Source of the DNA: Nocardia uniformis NBRC 13702
GTDB lineage: Bacteria > Actinomycetota > Actinomycetes > Mycobacteriales > Mycobacteriaceae
DNA: 64,000 nucleotides
Reading direction: 5' to 3'
NCBI RefSeq assembly: GCF_001613345.1
Contig: NZ_BDCE01000057.1
Coordinates: 186,001-250,000, forward strand
Below are positions 23,894 through 32,600 of the stretch, in pieces. Position numbers and translations under genes: made by a program. The notes under the pieces are model-generated. The model worked only from the letters and a program-made list of their open reading frames with translations, was not told the DNA's origin and ran no database searches. Position 1 is the stretch's first letter, and each line of letters starts with the position of its first letter.

Positions 23894-25656
23894 GAGTCGG
23901 CGACCGGCCTCACGACCTTCGGAGCGGTGCCGTAGGCCTCGAGGATGTGCTCGGTGGAGTCCAGATACTTCGCGCGTTCATGCTGTTTGGCTTGGTTTTG
24001 TCCCGCCGCTGCCGCTCCGGCACCGGGTGACATCGGCCCCATCGACCCCGGCGCGGTGGAGGTGGAGCCGGTGGCCAGACCCGCCCGTGTCGAGGTCGTG
24101 GGCGAATCCCCCTCGGGGGCTGTCGCTCTGGGAAACGATTGCGGCGAGACGGCGGTCGTCCGCAACTCCGGGGTCGTCGATGTCGGTGAGGTCGGGGTTC
24201 CGCCGGTCCCGGTGGGGATGCCTGCCCGAGGCTTCGCATCCAGCGTCGTTGTCGGCGGGGTGGTGACCGGGGCCTCGTTGGTGACCTGTTCGGTGGTCTG
24301 CTGTGTCGCCGTCTCGATGCCCTGCTGCACCGTCTGCACGACCTGTTGCGCGATCTGCTGTGCGGCCGCGATACCTTGCTGCGCAACCTGAGTGCCCTGC
24401 TGGATGAGCGTCTGAGCGATCTGCTGCGCGGCTGTGAGCGCCTGCTGTTCCGACGTCTGCTGCTGTGTATTCTGTGGCTGCTGCGTGGTTTTCGGTGTTT
24501 CGGTTGTTGCGGGTGTCTCGGGTTGTGTTGTCGGGGAAGGTGTCTCGGTAGGGGTGGTGCCCGAGGGTTGGGGGGTGTCCCGAATGACCGGCGTGGTCGT
24601 CGGTTGCGCACTGGGTGTGGCGAGGGTGACCAGGGTCGTGTTGTAGCCGATCAGGCCTGTGCAGTAGTGGATCTCGCAGGCCTGCTGGTAGGTGCTCAGC
24701 GGAGCTAACGCGGTCGCCTTGCCGTCGAGCATGTAGGCCTGTGGATTGCTGGGCAGCGCGGGGTCGTCTGGTAGCGGTGGCATGGCGGATTTGGTTTTCT
24801 CCAACCAGTTCGCGATGGTCGCTAGCCGGGCGCCGACGGCGGTGACCGTGGTGGCCAGGGCGGTGCCGTCGTCGGTGCGGGCTCGGACCGCGCGGCGCGC
24901 CATCTCCGCGGACTGCCCGACCCATCCGGACTGGATCGAATACTCCGTCCCCTGACCACCCTCACCGAGTGCGGTGCGGGTGAACTCATCGACTCCGGTC
25001 TGAATCTCGGTGGCCATCCATTGCCAGAACGTCGCCACCGCGGTCACCGACGCGTGGTTGATGCTGACACCCAGGTCGTAGAGCGGCTTCCACTTCTTGG
25101 CGTACGGATTCTCCGGGTCCACTGCGCGCCCGTCGTCGGGCTTCGTGTAGTTGCCGATGACGGTTCCCGGGCTCATGCCGAGCAGTGCCGCTGCCGTGGG
25201 GTCGATGACCAGAGGGTTGATGTTTTGCCCGGATGCGGGAACATCCAGGCTCGGGCGGGTTCGGTAGGAATCGCCGATCGCACCGGAAATGGTGAGCCCT
25301 TCGAAGGCTTGCGCGGAGTCCGATTCGGCGTCGCCGAAGACGCGGGCGGCGGCCTTGAACGTGTCGGCCATGTTCCCCAGCAATGCGATGTGGGTGGTGA
25401 GGATAGTGGCCAATTCACCTGCCAGGGTGGAGTATTCGTCGGCGAGTTCCGTCCCGGAGGGGAAGTCGGCCTGTGGACCCGCGAACGGTGGCAGGCTCGC
25501 GACATCGCTGGTGCTCTGCTTTACGGCGAGCAGGCGACTGACGAGGGTGTCGCATGCCTTGAGCCCGATGGCCGCCGCAGCCGGATCGAATTGCACAGTG
25601 CCTTGGGCGATCTCGCCCTGGACATCGCCGAACGAGGGAGTTTCTTCGCCGGCCAC
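23890..25656 (-). CDS. PPE-like ESX substrate with Gln-rich region
   Basis: About 588 residues. The N-terminal third is long-helical (TVQFDPAAAAIGLKACDTLV, DEYSTLAGELATILTTHIAL), as in PPE/WXG100-type substrates. The middle has NHASVTAVATFWQWMATEIQ, SIQSGWVGQSAEMARRAV and a WLEKTKSAMPP hinge. Then comes a Pro/Thr-rich linker, followed by a heptad-like Gln/Ala stretch (about 380-460) and a Pro/Gly/Thr-rich tail. The GTG at 25656 has GGAG at six bases; the frame is open to 26004, but that part overlaps the divergent gene and lacks coding character. It is paired with the EspG-like gene. Classification as PPE-like is by architecture and neighbour, not by a confirmed PPE motif. Confidence 0.62.
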   Translation of the reverse strand: MAGEETPSFGDVQGEIAQGTVQFDPAAAAIGLKACDTLVSRLLAVKQSTSDVASLPPFAGPQADFPSGTELADEYSTLAGELATILTTHIALLGNMADTFKAAARVFGDAESDSAQAFEGLTISGAIGDSYRTRPSLDVPASGQNINPLVIDPTAAALLGMSPGTVIGNYTKPDDGRAVDPENPYAKKWKPLYDLGVSINHASVTAVATFWQWMATEIQTGVDEFTRTALGEGGQGTEYSIQSGWVGQSAEMARRAVRARTDDGTALATTVTAVGARLATIANWLEKTKSAMPPLPDDPALPSNPQAYMLDGKATALAPLSTYQQACEIHYCTGLIGYNTTLVTLATPSAQPTTTPVIRDTPQPSGTTPTETPSPTTQPETPATTETPKTTQQPQNTQQQTSEQQALTAAQQIAQTLIQQGTQVAQQGIAAAQQIAQQVVQTVQQGIETATQQTTEQVTNEAPVTTPPTTTLDAKPRAGIPTGTGGTPTSPTSTTPELRTTAVSPQSFPRATAPEGDSPTTSTRAGLATGSTSTAPGSMGPMSPGAGAAAAGQNQAKQHERAKYLDSTEHILEAYGTAPKVVRPVADS

Positions 25657-25961
25657 CACTGTCTCCGCCCTACCCCGATCCCCACTGCGCGCCACCGTCG
25701 CGATGCGGTCCGACGGTATCACCGCCGCCGACACCGGACGATCCGTGGCGTCGGCCAGCATGGCCCGAGAGTCGACCGCTGGCAGGGAGATCCACGCCCG
25801 GTTCTGCGACCAGAATGATGCTGTCGAGTGCACGACCTCGTCGCCGGTTCCGCGCAAAAACAGTGTGCCACCAGCGGATCCATCGCTGGGTCCGATGAGT
25901 CGGCGAGCGAGGTGGACACGTGTTTCTGATATTGTCGCCGCGACGTATGAGCAAGGGGGCG
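25657..25961. other. divergent promoter region of the ESX cluster
   Basis: About 305 bases between the divergent PPE-like and EspC-like genes. Both strands are open but without landmarks. No sharp promoter was identified. Confidence 0.35.
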
Positions 25962-25964
25962 ATG

Positions 25965-26294
25965 ATGAAGGTATCGGCAGAGGAACTGCGTCAAGCAGCG
26001 ACAACCTTCGATGGTCTGGTCGAGACGATCAATACGTTACCGACGATCGAATCGACTGATGGCCCACTGGGCGGGTTGACCCGGTCTGCATTGATGCAGG
26101 GCTCGCAGACCGCGCCGGAACTCGACCGCATCGAGTCGGTCCGGACCGCCGCGATGAAGACCGTCGCCGACCGGTATACACAGTTCGCGAGCCTGCTGCG
26201 GGTATCGGCGGACACCTACACCACGACCGATACCGACGCGGCGGCGTGGTTCTACGCGCTCGGTGACTTCAACAGCGGGGAGAAGCCCGCATGA
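25965..26294 (+). CDS. EspC-like small ESX-secreted protein
   Basis: 109 residues, two long helices separated by a Gly/Pro turn (VSAEELRQAATTFDGLVET, TIESTDGPLGGL, DRYTQFASLLRVSADTY), with a TDTDAAAWF region near the C-terminus. This fits the EspC-type (T7SS_ESX_EspC, formerly DUF2580) targets, which are WXG100-sized. AAGGGG stands six bases before the ATG at 25965; an ATG three bases upstream is also in frame. It overlaps the 843-residue gene by ATGA, as small ESX partners often do with their large partner. Confidence 0.72.
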   Translation: MKVSAEELRQAATTFDGLVETINTLPTIESTDGPLGGLTRSALMQGSQTAPELDRIESVRTAAMKTVADRYTQFASLLRVSADTYTTTDTDAAAWFYALGDFNSGEKPA

Positions 26295-28822
26295 GTGAGC
26301 CCTCGGTGCCATCGGTGAGCCAGGTCATGAGTTGGAATGTCGACCTTGCCTCGATCGCCACGAAAGCAGACCAGATCGCCCAGGGCTTGTCGGATTCGGC
26401 CGCCGCCATGGACCGCACCATCGATGGCATGAACTGGTCCGGCGAAGGCCGCCAGGGCGCGGACTACCGCTCCGATCGCGAACGCGCGCAGATGGGTCTG
26501 CTCGCCGACCAGTGGACCAACCTCGCCACTGTCAGCCGCGCCCGCCAGAACTCGCTCGGCGGAATGGTGTCGAACGCGATAACCAATGTGACGGCCGTGC
26601 GCGGTGACGGATTCGATGTCGCCGAGGACTGGTCGGTCACCGATCGCTACAACTATCCCAAGGCGTTCGCGGCGATCACCGACGATTCGGAGCTCAGCCA
26701 GTCCTACCGGGACCAACTCACTCAGTTGCAGACCAGCCGAGGCGAGGACGCGAAGAACAATACGGTGCTGCTGCAACGGCTGGCCCGCGACCTCGGTATC
26801 GAGGACGCGGCGACCTCCACCGATATCCGTAACACCCTCAACGCCATCGAACAACTGTCTCCGGCCTCGACGACCGAACTCACCCCCGGCGCGGCCGAAC
26901 AGGATGGCAAGGCCATCGCCGACGGGACCGCCACCAACGAAGAGATCGCGCGGATCACCGAGCGGCTGGCCAAGACTGGACTCACCCCGGACCAGCTGCA
27001 GGATCTCGAAGACGGCAAGACCGTGGACCTGCCGCCCGGCGAGCTGGCCTACCTGCAAGCGTTCTACGGCTACGCGGGCAAGGACGGGCTCCTCGGACTG
27101 TCCGAGCAACTGGAAGCGGACGGTTCCCCCGAGGCGCACGCCCTGCAAAACTATCTCGCCAATGGGATCCTGACCCTGTCCCAGGAGAAGATCGTCACCC
27201 GGGACAAGGATGGCAATATTCTCGACCGCGGCGGGATGGACAAGCTCGATCCCGAAATTCAGGAACTCATCCAGACGCGGCCGTCCTTCCGCGGCGACAA
27301 CCTCCCCGATGCAACAACCCCTGGGCTTGGTGCGGACTACCAAGAAGGCGGTAAGGCCGAGTGGGTCACCGACGTGAAGCAGTTCGGCAATCTGCTCTCC
27401 AACTCCAGCATCGGTTACGACCCGGGTACCAAATTGGGAGTTGAGCTGACCCGCCAAGGCGCGAATCTGGCAGGCCTCGCCGACCACGGCGAAATCACCT
27501 CCCTCGGAGACGACACCATCACTCAGTACCTCGATGTCGGATCCCGCAACGAGGACTCCAATTACGCACTGCTCACAGGAAAGGGCACCGACGAGATCCC
27601 CGGCAATGGCGATCTAGGGATCTCCGCTGAGGAACTCCTCGGCGTTGGCTATCAGCGTGAGAACGTGATGACGCCGCTGATGACGCACGAATGGCAGGAT
27701 GACGGCACCCGGTTCGGGGAGGGCATGTTCGGGTGGATCCCCGAAGACGCGAAAGTCCTGGACGGTCAAGACCCTTCGGTGGCGAATCTGCGCGCCGGGG
27801 AATCGGCCTACGCGCTCTCGCAGATACTTTCCGGCGACGAGTACAAGAAGTGGCTCGACACCGGTGTCCGCAGCGGTGAGGACCAATCCCTGGGGCAGAT
27901 CAATCCGAAGCTCACACAGGAGATGGCGGAAGCGTTAGCCCCCTACGCCGGCAATCTGGTCGGCCTGCCCGACGACTACGCGAACAACGCCGGGTTCGGC
28001 GATCTTGGTGGGCCCGTCGAAGCGGTGCGGTTGCTGTCGGTGCTCGACGGCGACGACACGGCCAGCACCATCATCAACGGGGCATTGCTGTCGGAGTCCA
28101 TGCGCATCAACGAGATGTATGCCTCGATGGATACGTCAGGGCAGGAGGTGAGCCCGAAATTGATGGGCGAGTACGCCAGCCGACTCACGTGGGCTGTCGA
28201 ACAAGGTATCGATACCGAGCTGGCTGAGCGTGAGACCGACAAGGGCGACCGGGCAACCAAGCTGAACGCCGCCTATACCGCTGCACAGATCGGTCTTGGT
28301 GGAATCAGCCCCGGAGCAGCCGCCGCCATGGCGCTGACGGCATTTCCGCAAGCCGAAATCGTCGACACGCTGGCGGGAGGAGAGCAGCAACCTCACGAAG
28401 CGAAATACTTCGAGGGCATCGGCAACGTCAACACCGTGTACAACCCAACCACCGACGGCACCGATTCACACCGCAATTACGCGTTCCTGCAATCGCTCGT
28501 TCAGCAAGGCACGATCGACGTCAACACCCTGGACCCGACACTCACCCAGGAACTGCAGGGCGAGAAGGTCCTAGTGTCCTATACCGACTACCAAGACCGA
28601 CTTAAGGTCATGCCTGGCCAGCAACTAACGTCGTCGACGACGTTGCTGACCGATGCGCTCACGGCAGCGGGGTTGAACGATGCGAACGCCGAGTCCTACT
28701 TGGCCGCTGCTACCAATCAATTCCAAAGGGAGAAGTACAGCGACGTGATCGCCGAAGGGATCGAGGGCACCGACGCACCGAAGAGGGACGGCAACACATG
28801 GGTTCTCCCCACGCGGAAATGA
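26291..28822 (+). CDS. large WXG100-headed ESX-associated protein (TPR-region type)
   Basis: 843 residues. The first 100 are WXG100-like: long helix, NWSGEG turn at W49-S50-G51, long helix (DYRSDRERAQMGLLADQW). A helical body follows with repeat-like segments (TNEEIARITERLAKTGLTPD, YLQAFYGYAGKDGLLGLSEQ) of the type annotated as TPR-region proteins in mycobacteria and nocardiae. No signal peptide or membrane helix, so export would be by the ESX route through the WXG head. The C-terminus is a soluble domain without a recognised toxin motif. Translationally coupled to the EspC-like gene upstream and, by ATGA, to the lipoprotein downstream. Confidence 0.65.
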   Translation: MSEPSVPSVSQVMSWNVDLASIATKADQIAQGLSDSAAAMDRTIDGMNWSGEGRQGADYRSDRERAQMGLLADQWTNLATVSRARQNSLGGMVSNAITNVTAVRGDGFDVAEDWSVTDRYNYPKAFAAITDDSELSQSYRDQLTQLQTSRGEDAKNNTVLLQRLARDLGIEDAATSTDIRNTLNAIEQLSPASTTELTPGAAEQDGKAIADGTATNEEIARITERLAKTGLTPDQLQDLEDGKTVDLPPGELAYLQAFYGYAGKDGLLGLSEQLEADGSPEAHALQNYLANGILTLSQEKIVTRDKDGNILDRGGMDKLDPEIQELIQTRPSFRGDNLPDATTPGLGADYQEGGKAEWVTDVKQFGNLLSNSSIGYDPGTKLGVELTRQGANLAGLADHGEITSLGDDTITQYLDVGSRNEDSNYALLTGKGTDEIPGNGDLGISAEELLGVGYQRENVMTPLMTHEWQDDGTRFGEGMFGWIPEDAKVLDGQDPSVANLRAGESAYALSQILSGDEYKKWLDTGVRSGEDQSLGQINPKLTQEMAEALAPYAGNLVGLPDDYANNAGFGDLGGPVEAVRLLSVLDGDDTASTIINGALLSESMRINEMYASMDTSGQEVSPKLMGEYASRLTWAVEQGIDTELAERETDKGDRATKLNAAYTAAQIGLGGISPGAAAAMALTAFPQAEIVDTLAGGEQQPHEAKYFEGIGNVNTVYNPTTDGTDSHRNYAFLQSLVQQGTIDVNTLDPTLTQELQGEKVLVSYTDYQDRLKVMPGQQLTSSTTLLTDALTAAGLNDANAESYLAAATNQFQREKYSDVIAEGIEGTDAPKRDGNTWVLPTRK

Positions 28823-29628
28823 AAATAAACATGGGCCTGCGAACCGCAACCACAGTGGCGGCCGCGATCCTAACGGTCGCAGTATCAGTGACCGGATGCG
28901 GCGACGGCAGTACCAACCGCTCGAATCCCTCACCCGCCCCGGTAAGCCCGTGCGCACCGGATGGTTCGGGAACATACCGCCCACCACTGCAGGTCTGCGA
29001 CGCCACCATGGTGTGGTCAGCCGAACCCGGCATCGACCTTTACTCCAGCGAAGCGACGCTGGTCCGCGCCACCGACGAAGCCGACCTCATCGCCCTCTAC
29101 GTCGGGCTCGACCACAGCTATCCCGGATACGCAGCCGCTCTGGCGGACCCGAACAGAGCCAAACGCTACGAAGCGGGTGAGGTCCGCCGGACGGTCGTCG
29201 GCACCTTGCTCACCCACGTTCAGCAGATTGACCCCACCTCAGACGGTTTCCGTGCCGAGTACTGCACCCTGATCAACGAATCCGCCAGCACCAGCCCCGG
29301 GGACAACCGGTGGATCGGGGCCATGAACCGCGGGGACTCCATAGCTGCCGAGTTCACCCGCACCAGTACCACATCCGAAGCACCCGATACGGCGACTCCG
29401 TATGCCCCAGCCCCGGATCGCTTACATTGGCAGGCACCGACTTACAACGTGTTCGACGGCTGGACCGTCACATTCGGGACCGGTGAGGACCCCGCGGCAC
29501 GAGCACGGTGCGACGCGTGGGCGCTGAGCCTGTACCCCAACGCACCCGAGCGGGGAGATCCGATACTTCTCCAAGCCCCGCCGGCGCCCCAGCCCGCATA
29601 CCCGGGCTGGCCAGCCCCAGCGGTCTGA
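28819..29628 (+). CDS. lipoprotein downstream of the ESX-type protein
   Basis: 269 residues. The signal (GLRTATTVAAAILTVAVSVT) ends in the lipobox VTGC, followed by Ser/Thr/Pro linker. The mature part has LQVCDATMVWSAEPGIDLYS, DHSYPGYAAALADPNRAKRY and a Pro-rich tail, PAPQPAYPGW. No named family. The ATG at 28819 overlaps the preceding stop (ATGA); ATGs at 28798 and 28831 are in frame. Position suggests an envelope partner of the ESX-type substrates; function unknown. Confidence 0.62.
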   Translation: MKINMGLRTATTVAAAILTVAVSVTGCGDGSTNRSNPSPAPVSPCAPDGSGTYRPPLQVCDATMVWSAEPGIDLYSSEATLVRATDEADLIALYVGLDHSYPGYAAALADPNRAKRYEAGEVRRTVVGTLLTHVQQIDPTSDGFRAEYCTLINESASTSPGDNRWIGAMNRGDSIAAEFTRTSTTSEAPDTATPYAPAPDRLHWQAPTYNVFDGWTVTFGTGEDPAARARCDAWALSLYPNAPERGDPILLQAPPAPQPAYPGWPAPAV

Positions 29629-29697
29629 TCCCATGAGCACCATATCCCCTCGAATAATCATGTCCAGCCCACAGTTTCAAGATGAGCGGGAAAGACG

Positions 29698-29904
29698 ATG
29701 AGTTCGCTGAATCTCCCACCCGAGCTCCGGGCGATGTTGAATACGCCACTGGACGAACCCACGACCACGCCGGAGCCAGAGACTTCATCGCCCGGCACAG
29801 GCAGCGGGCAAGGTGTCGACCCCAGTTGGGCGGGCGAAATGAGTTACGAGGAGCGGACGTTCCGGGCGGAGAACTCCCGCATTGCCGCAGAACCACCCTG
29901 GTGA
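29698..29904 (+). CDS. small hydrophilic protein in the ESX cluster
   Basis: 68 residues: MSSLNLPPELRAMLNT, a Thr/Pro/Glu-rich disordered middle, and SWAGEMSYEERTFRAENSRI. There is no signal peptide. GGGAAAG precedes the ATG. No family recognised. It lies between two lipoprotein genes in the same direction, and a competing frame (29682) covers the same bases with poorer composition. Confidence 0.45.
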   Translation: MSSLNLPPELRAMLNTPLDEPTTTPEPETSSPGTGSGQGVDPSWAGEMSYEERTFRAENSRIAAEPPW

Positions 29905-29932
29905 CGATGAGCGGAGTGGTGGAGGGCAGCCA

Positions 29933-30580
29933 ATGACGGTGCGCAGGGGCGCGGTCCGCGCAGGTATCCGTCGGATGGTCGTGGCCGCATCGGTGGCTGC
30001 GATGCTGCTGGGCAGCAGTGCCTGCGGCAGTTCGGCCGACAGCGATGCCGCACCGGGCGAGCCGAATCCGACCTCGGCAGTCGCCGAGACGCCATCGGGT
30101 ACCGATCCGTCGCCGACGGTGGTGGATGTGGCGAACGACGAGTGTCTTCTCACTGTGTCGGAGGTTGAGTCGTTGGTCGGGGTGAATGTCGAGGACGGAC
30201 ACAACGTCACGGCCACGCTGCCCGATGGCACCGATACTCGCAGCTGCGAATATCGCAGCACGCTCGACGCCAGGCTCTCGGACCTGGTGCAGATCGATGT
30301 CCGCCCTCGCCCACACCAAGAGCTTCCCCTCGATATCGTCATTGCCCTGCATTCGGCTCCCGGCAAGCATTCGATCCCGGGCATAGCCCCGGAAGTGTTC
30401 GCTGACGACAGTGGCTGGGGGATACAGATATTCACCGACGCCTACAAGGTCGATGTCACGGTCGACGAATTCGCCGCTGCCCGCATCGACCAACACACGT
30501 CTGCGTCGGTCACTAGACCGACAGATGATCATTGGGCCACCGCGGCCCGACAGATCGTCACCAGATTGCCCGCTCAGTGA
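29933..30580 (+). CDS. lipoprotein, DUF3558-like
   Basis: 215 residues with GGAGGG upstream of the ATG. Basic N-terminus, hydrophobic segment and lipobox GSSAC at about residue 31. The mature part begins with a Ser/Pro/Thr linker, then DECLLTVSEVESLVGVNVED and TRSCEYRSTLDARLSDL. The early C-L-L-T-x-x-E-V pattern with a second Cys resembles the DUF3558 lipoproteins of mycobacteria and nocardiae. Ends the plus-strand run that begins at 25965. Confidence 0.62.
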   Translation: MTVRRGAVRAGIRRMVVAASVAAMLLGSSACGSSADSDAAPGEPNPTSAVAETPSGTDPSPTVVDVANDECLLTVSEVESLVGVNVEDGHNVTATLPDGTDTRSCEYRSTLDARLSDLVQIDVRPRPHQELPLDIVIALHSAPGKHSIPGIAPEVFADDSGWGIQIFTDAYKVDVTVDEFAAARIDQHTSASVTRPTDDHWATAARQIVTRLPAQ

Positions 30581-30808
30581 GCCGTGCAGCTCGGTGGAAT
30601 CACACGGCCGGGTAGATGTTTCCACCGGGAACTGCATCGCACTCGTGGAATCTCAGCGCCGCGCGATCCGTCAGCCTGGAGTAGGTTCTGGTCGTTCGTG
30701 CAGGTAGGCCGGTTGGCCGCAATTGGTGTGCGGGAAGTGCCTAAAACAGGACAGCGTCAGTCATTTCGGAGTGCTCGAGGTTCGCTGGCTTCTAATCTTC
30801 GAGGCGTG

Positions 30809-31705
30809 ATGACTCCGACACCATGGACGATGACGTGGCAGGGTGCGACGGTGGGCGGGATGGAGTGCGGTGACCGGGACGGTTATCCGGTGCTGGCATT
30901 TCACGGCGCGCCAGGCTCGCACGTGGAGGGTGTTGCTTTCGCCGACGCGCCGGCGGCGGAGGTGGGTGTACGGCTGATCGCGATCGATCGCCCCGGGATG
31001 GGAATGTCGACACTGTCTGCGCGCGAGCGGATTGTCGACTTCGCCGACACCGCGGCGGCGGTAGCCGACCGGTTCCAAGTGGACCGGTTCGCGGTGCTCG
31101 GCGCGTCCGCGGGTGGTCCGTTCGCGCTGGCGAGCGCGTACCGGTTACCGGACCGTGTCAGCAAAGCGGTGGTGGTGAGCTCGGTGGCCCCGTTCGACGA
31201 TCCAGCAGCGATGAAAGGTGCTGGTGGAGTGAAACCCGCTGGCGGGCTACTCATCTTGCGGCGGTTTCCATGGCTGGCGCGTCCGGCGGCGGCACGGATG
31301 GCGCAGATCGTGCGCAAGCCGCGCGGATTGGACGCCATGATCGCGCGGATGTCTGCGACCGATCGTGCGCGGATCGCCGGGGATGATCGGCTGCGCGATC
31401 AGCTCGGCGAGAACATCAATACCGCGTTCGCCACGGGCAGTCGGGGGGTGGCGCTGGATTTCCAACTGTTGTTCGCGCGGCCGTGGGGGTTCGACCCCGC
31501 CAACATCACTGTGCCCGTGGATGTGTGGCACGGTGACGCCGACGGAAACGTACCGGTGGAAGACGGTCGACGGCTGGCCAGGTCGATCCCCGATGCCACG
31601 TTCGAGGAAGTGGCGGGCGCCGGTCATTTGCTGTTCGTCGATCACGCGGCCACCATTCTGCGATCGATCCGCGAAGACAGCTCCACGGTTCGGAAGGCGG
31701 ACTAG
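30809..31705 (+). CDS. alpha/beta hydrolase, copy 2
   Basis: 298 residues. It has the same landmarks as the 12-kb copy: AFHGAPGSH, IDRPGMGMS, nucleophile elbow GASAGGPFA, and C-terminal GAGHLLFVDHA with the catalytic His. Long identical stretches (GGMECGDRDGYPVLAFHGAP, VKPAGGLLILRRFP) show close kinship. The ATG at 30809 is followed directly by the homologous MTPTPWTMTW start, while the open frame upstream to 30584 has no counterpart in copy 1. Lies immediately upstream of the relaxase region, in opposite orientation to copy 1. Confidence 0.88.
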   Translation: MTPTPWTMTWQGATVGGMECGDRDGYPVLAFHGAPGSHVEGVAFADAPAAEVGVRLIAIDRPGMGMSTLSARERIVDFADTAAAVADRFQVDRFAVLGASAGGPFALASAYRLPDRVSKAVVVSSVAPFDDPAAMKGAGGVKPAGGLLILRRFPWLARPAAARMAQIVRKPRGLDAMIARMSATDRARIAGDDRLRDQLGENINTAFATGSRGVALDFQLLFARPWGFDPANITVPVDVWHGDADGNVPVEDGRRLARSIPDATFEEVAGAGHLLFVDHAATILRSIREDSSTVRKAD

Positions 31706-31802
31706 ATCACCGAGCGAAGCGCTTGCACCGGGCATCGTCGCCCACTTCACGGCGGGACGGGTCCCACTGCGATGCTGCGGCAGCAGCGGCCACCGTCGAC
31801 GT

Positions 31803-32159
31803 TCATCGTGAGAGATCCAGAGGCGCGGCACTGTTCGGCTGTTGGGTTCGGTTCGGCGCTGTGGCCGACTTGATGACGCGGCCGAGTTCGGCGACGGACC
31901 TGCCGGTGAGATCGGCGATGGCCGAGAGCCGCTCCCCGCGGTCGCGCCACTGCCGCAGGTGGACTCCCTGCTGGTGTCGTAGTGCGGAGATCGTGTGACG
32001 ATAGGTCTGGCCGGCCTCGCCGATCTGCTGTTCGAGCAGCAGGAAGGCGACAAGATCGGCCTCATTGGCCTTCTCCCGCGCAATGCGTTCCTGACGGTGC
32101 GCGGCGAGCGCTTGGTGGGCTCGCTGCCGGGCCGATACGACGGACTTCTTTGATGCCAT
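31803..32159 (-). CDS. small mobile-element protein with C-terminal helix-turn-helix-like segment
   Basis: 118 residues with GGGAG before the ATG. Opens MASKKSVVSARQRAHQALAA, then a long charged helix (RQERIAREKANEADLVAFLL). It ends with ERLSAIADLTGRSVAELGRV, which has the spacing of a helix-turn-helix. I associate proteins of this design with actinobacterial plasmids and ICEs, near relaxase genes; that is from memory. Divergent from traA across a 441-base gap, so it might regulate that promoter or take part in relaxosome function. Confidence 0.6.
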   Translation of the reverse strand: MASKKSVVSARQRAHQALAAHRQERIAREKANEADLVAFLLLEQQIGEAGQTYRHTISALRHQQGVHLRQWRDRGERLSAIADLTGRSVAELGRVIKSATAPNRTQQPNSAAPLDLSR

Positions 32160-32600
32160 GGTGTCGTCTCCCTTCCTCGAAGGTATTGATTTCGTCCTTT
32201 CGGTCTGGTGAAACCGCGGATCGAGTATGCGGCCGAGATTTTTCGACCGTCCGGCGGTGGAATGAGCTACCAGGCTATTACTGTTCTGCTTATCTCGCCA
32301 TGATCGCCCATTCGAGTACATGCCATCTTGATTTCTGCCCGTTCGTGTCCAGTCCGCCCTCGTCCACCCCTGTGCTTCGATTTCGTCATCTCAGACCTCT
32401 TGCATTCAGGGTAACGAATTGGGTGCTATCGCCCGAACGGCGACAAGCCTGTTCTGAGCGGGGAGTCTGCCGCTGAAATTGTCCCGGTGTGCACGAGCTC
32501 GATAGGAAATCTTAGAATGGAATGAGAGCAATAGAATAGCGGCCTGAGAGTGGCTCTCCGTTTTTGGCCGACAATGCCTCCACGCGTCTAATGTGGGGAA
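32160..32600. other. divergent control region upstream of traA, possible oriT
   Basis: 441 bases without a gene, less GC-rich than its surroundings. It holds two TAGAAT -10-like boxes (32513-32518, 32532-32537) and the GAGAG/CTCTC hairpin listed separately. The origin of transfer of MobF elements normally lies beside the relaxase gene, so this is the best oriT candidate. I cannot point to a nic site. Confidence 0.4.
32546..32565 (+). terminator. hairpin GAGAG-TGG-CTCTC followed by CGTTTTT
   Basis: A 5-bp stem with a 3-base loop and a T-run, flanked by the longer complementary pair CGGCC/GGCCG. It ends about 35 bases before the traA ATG. It could be a terminator, an attenuator in the traA leader, or a structural element of oriT. 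Confidence 0.4.

Noticed and set aside
24340..24520. repetitive-looking DNA considered as a tandem repeat or CRISPR
   Set aside because: Repetition comes from Gln/Ala codons in the PPE-like gene; no regular repeat-spacer pattern exists. No CRISPR array was seen anywhere in the window.
26252..27487. 411-codon minus-strand frame opposite the 843-residue gene
   Set aside because: Shadow of the WXG-headed gene; no start signal or motif of its own.
30584..30808. 75-codon upstream extension of the second alpha/beta hydrolase
   Set aside because: No counterpart in the first copy and no ribosome site; the homologous start is the ATG at 30809.
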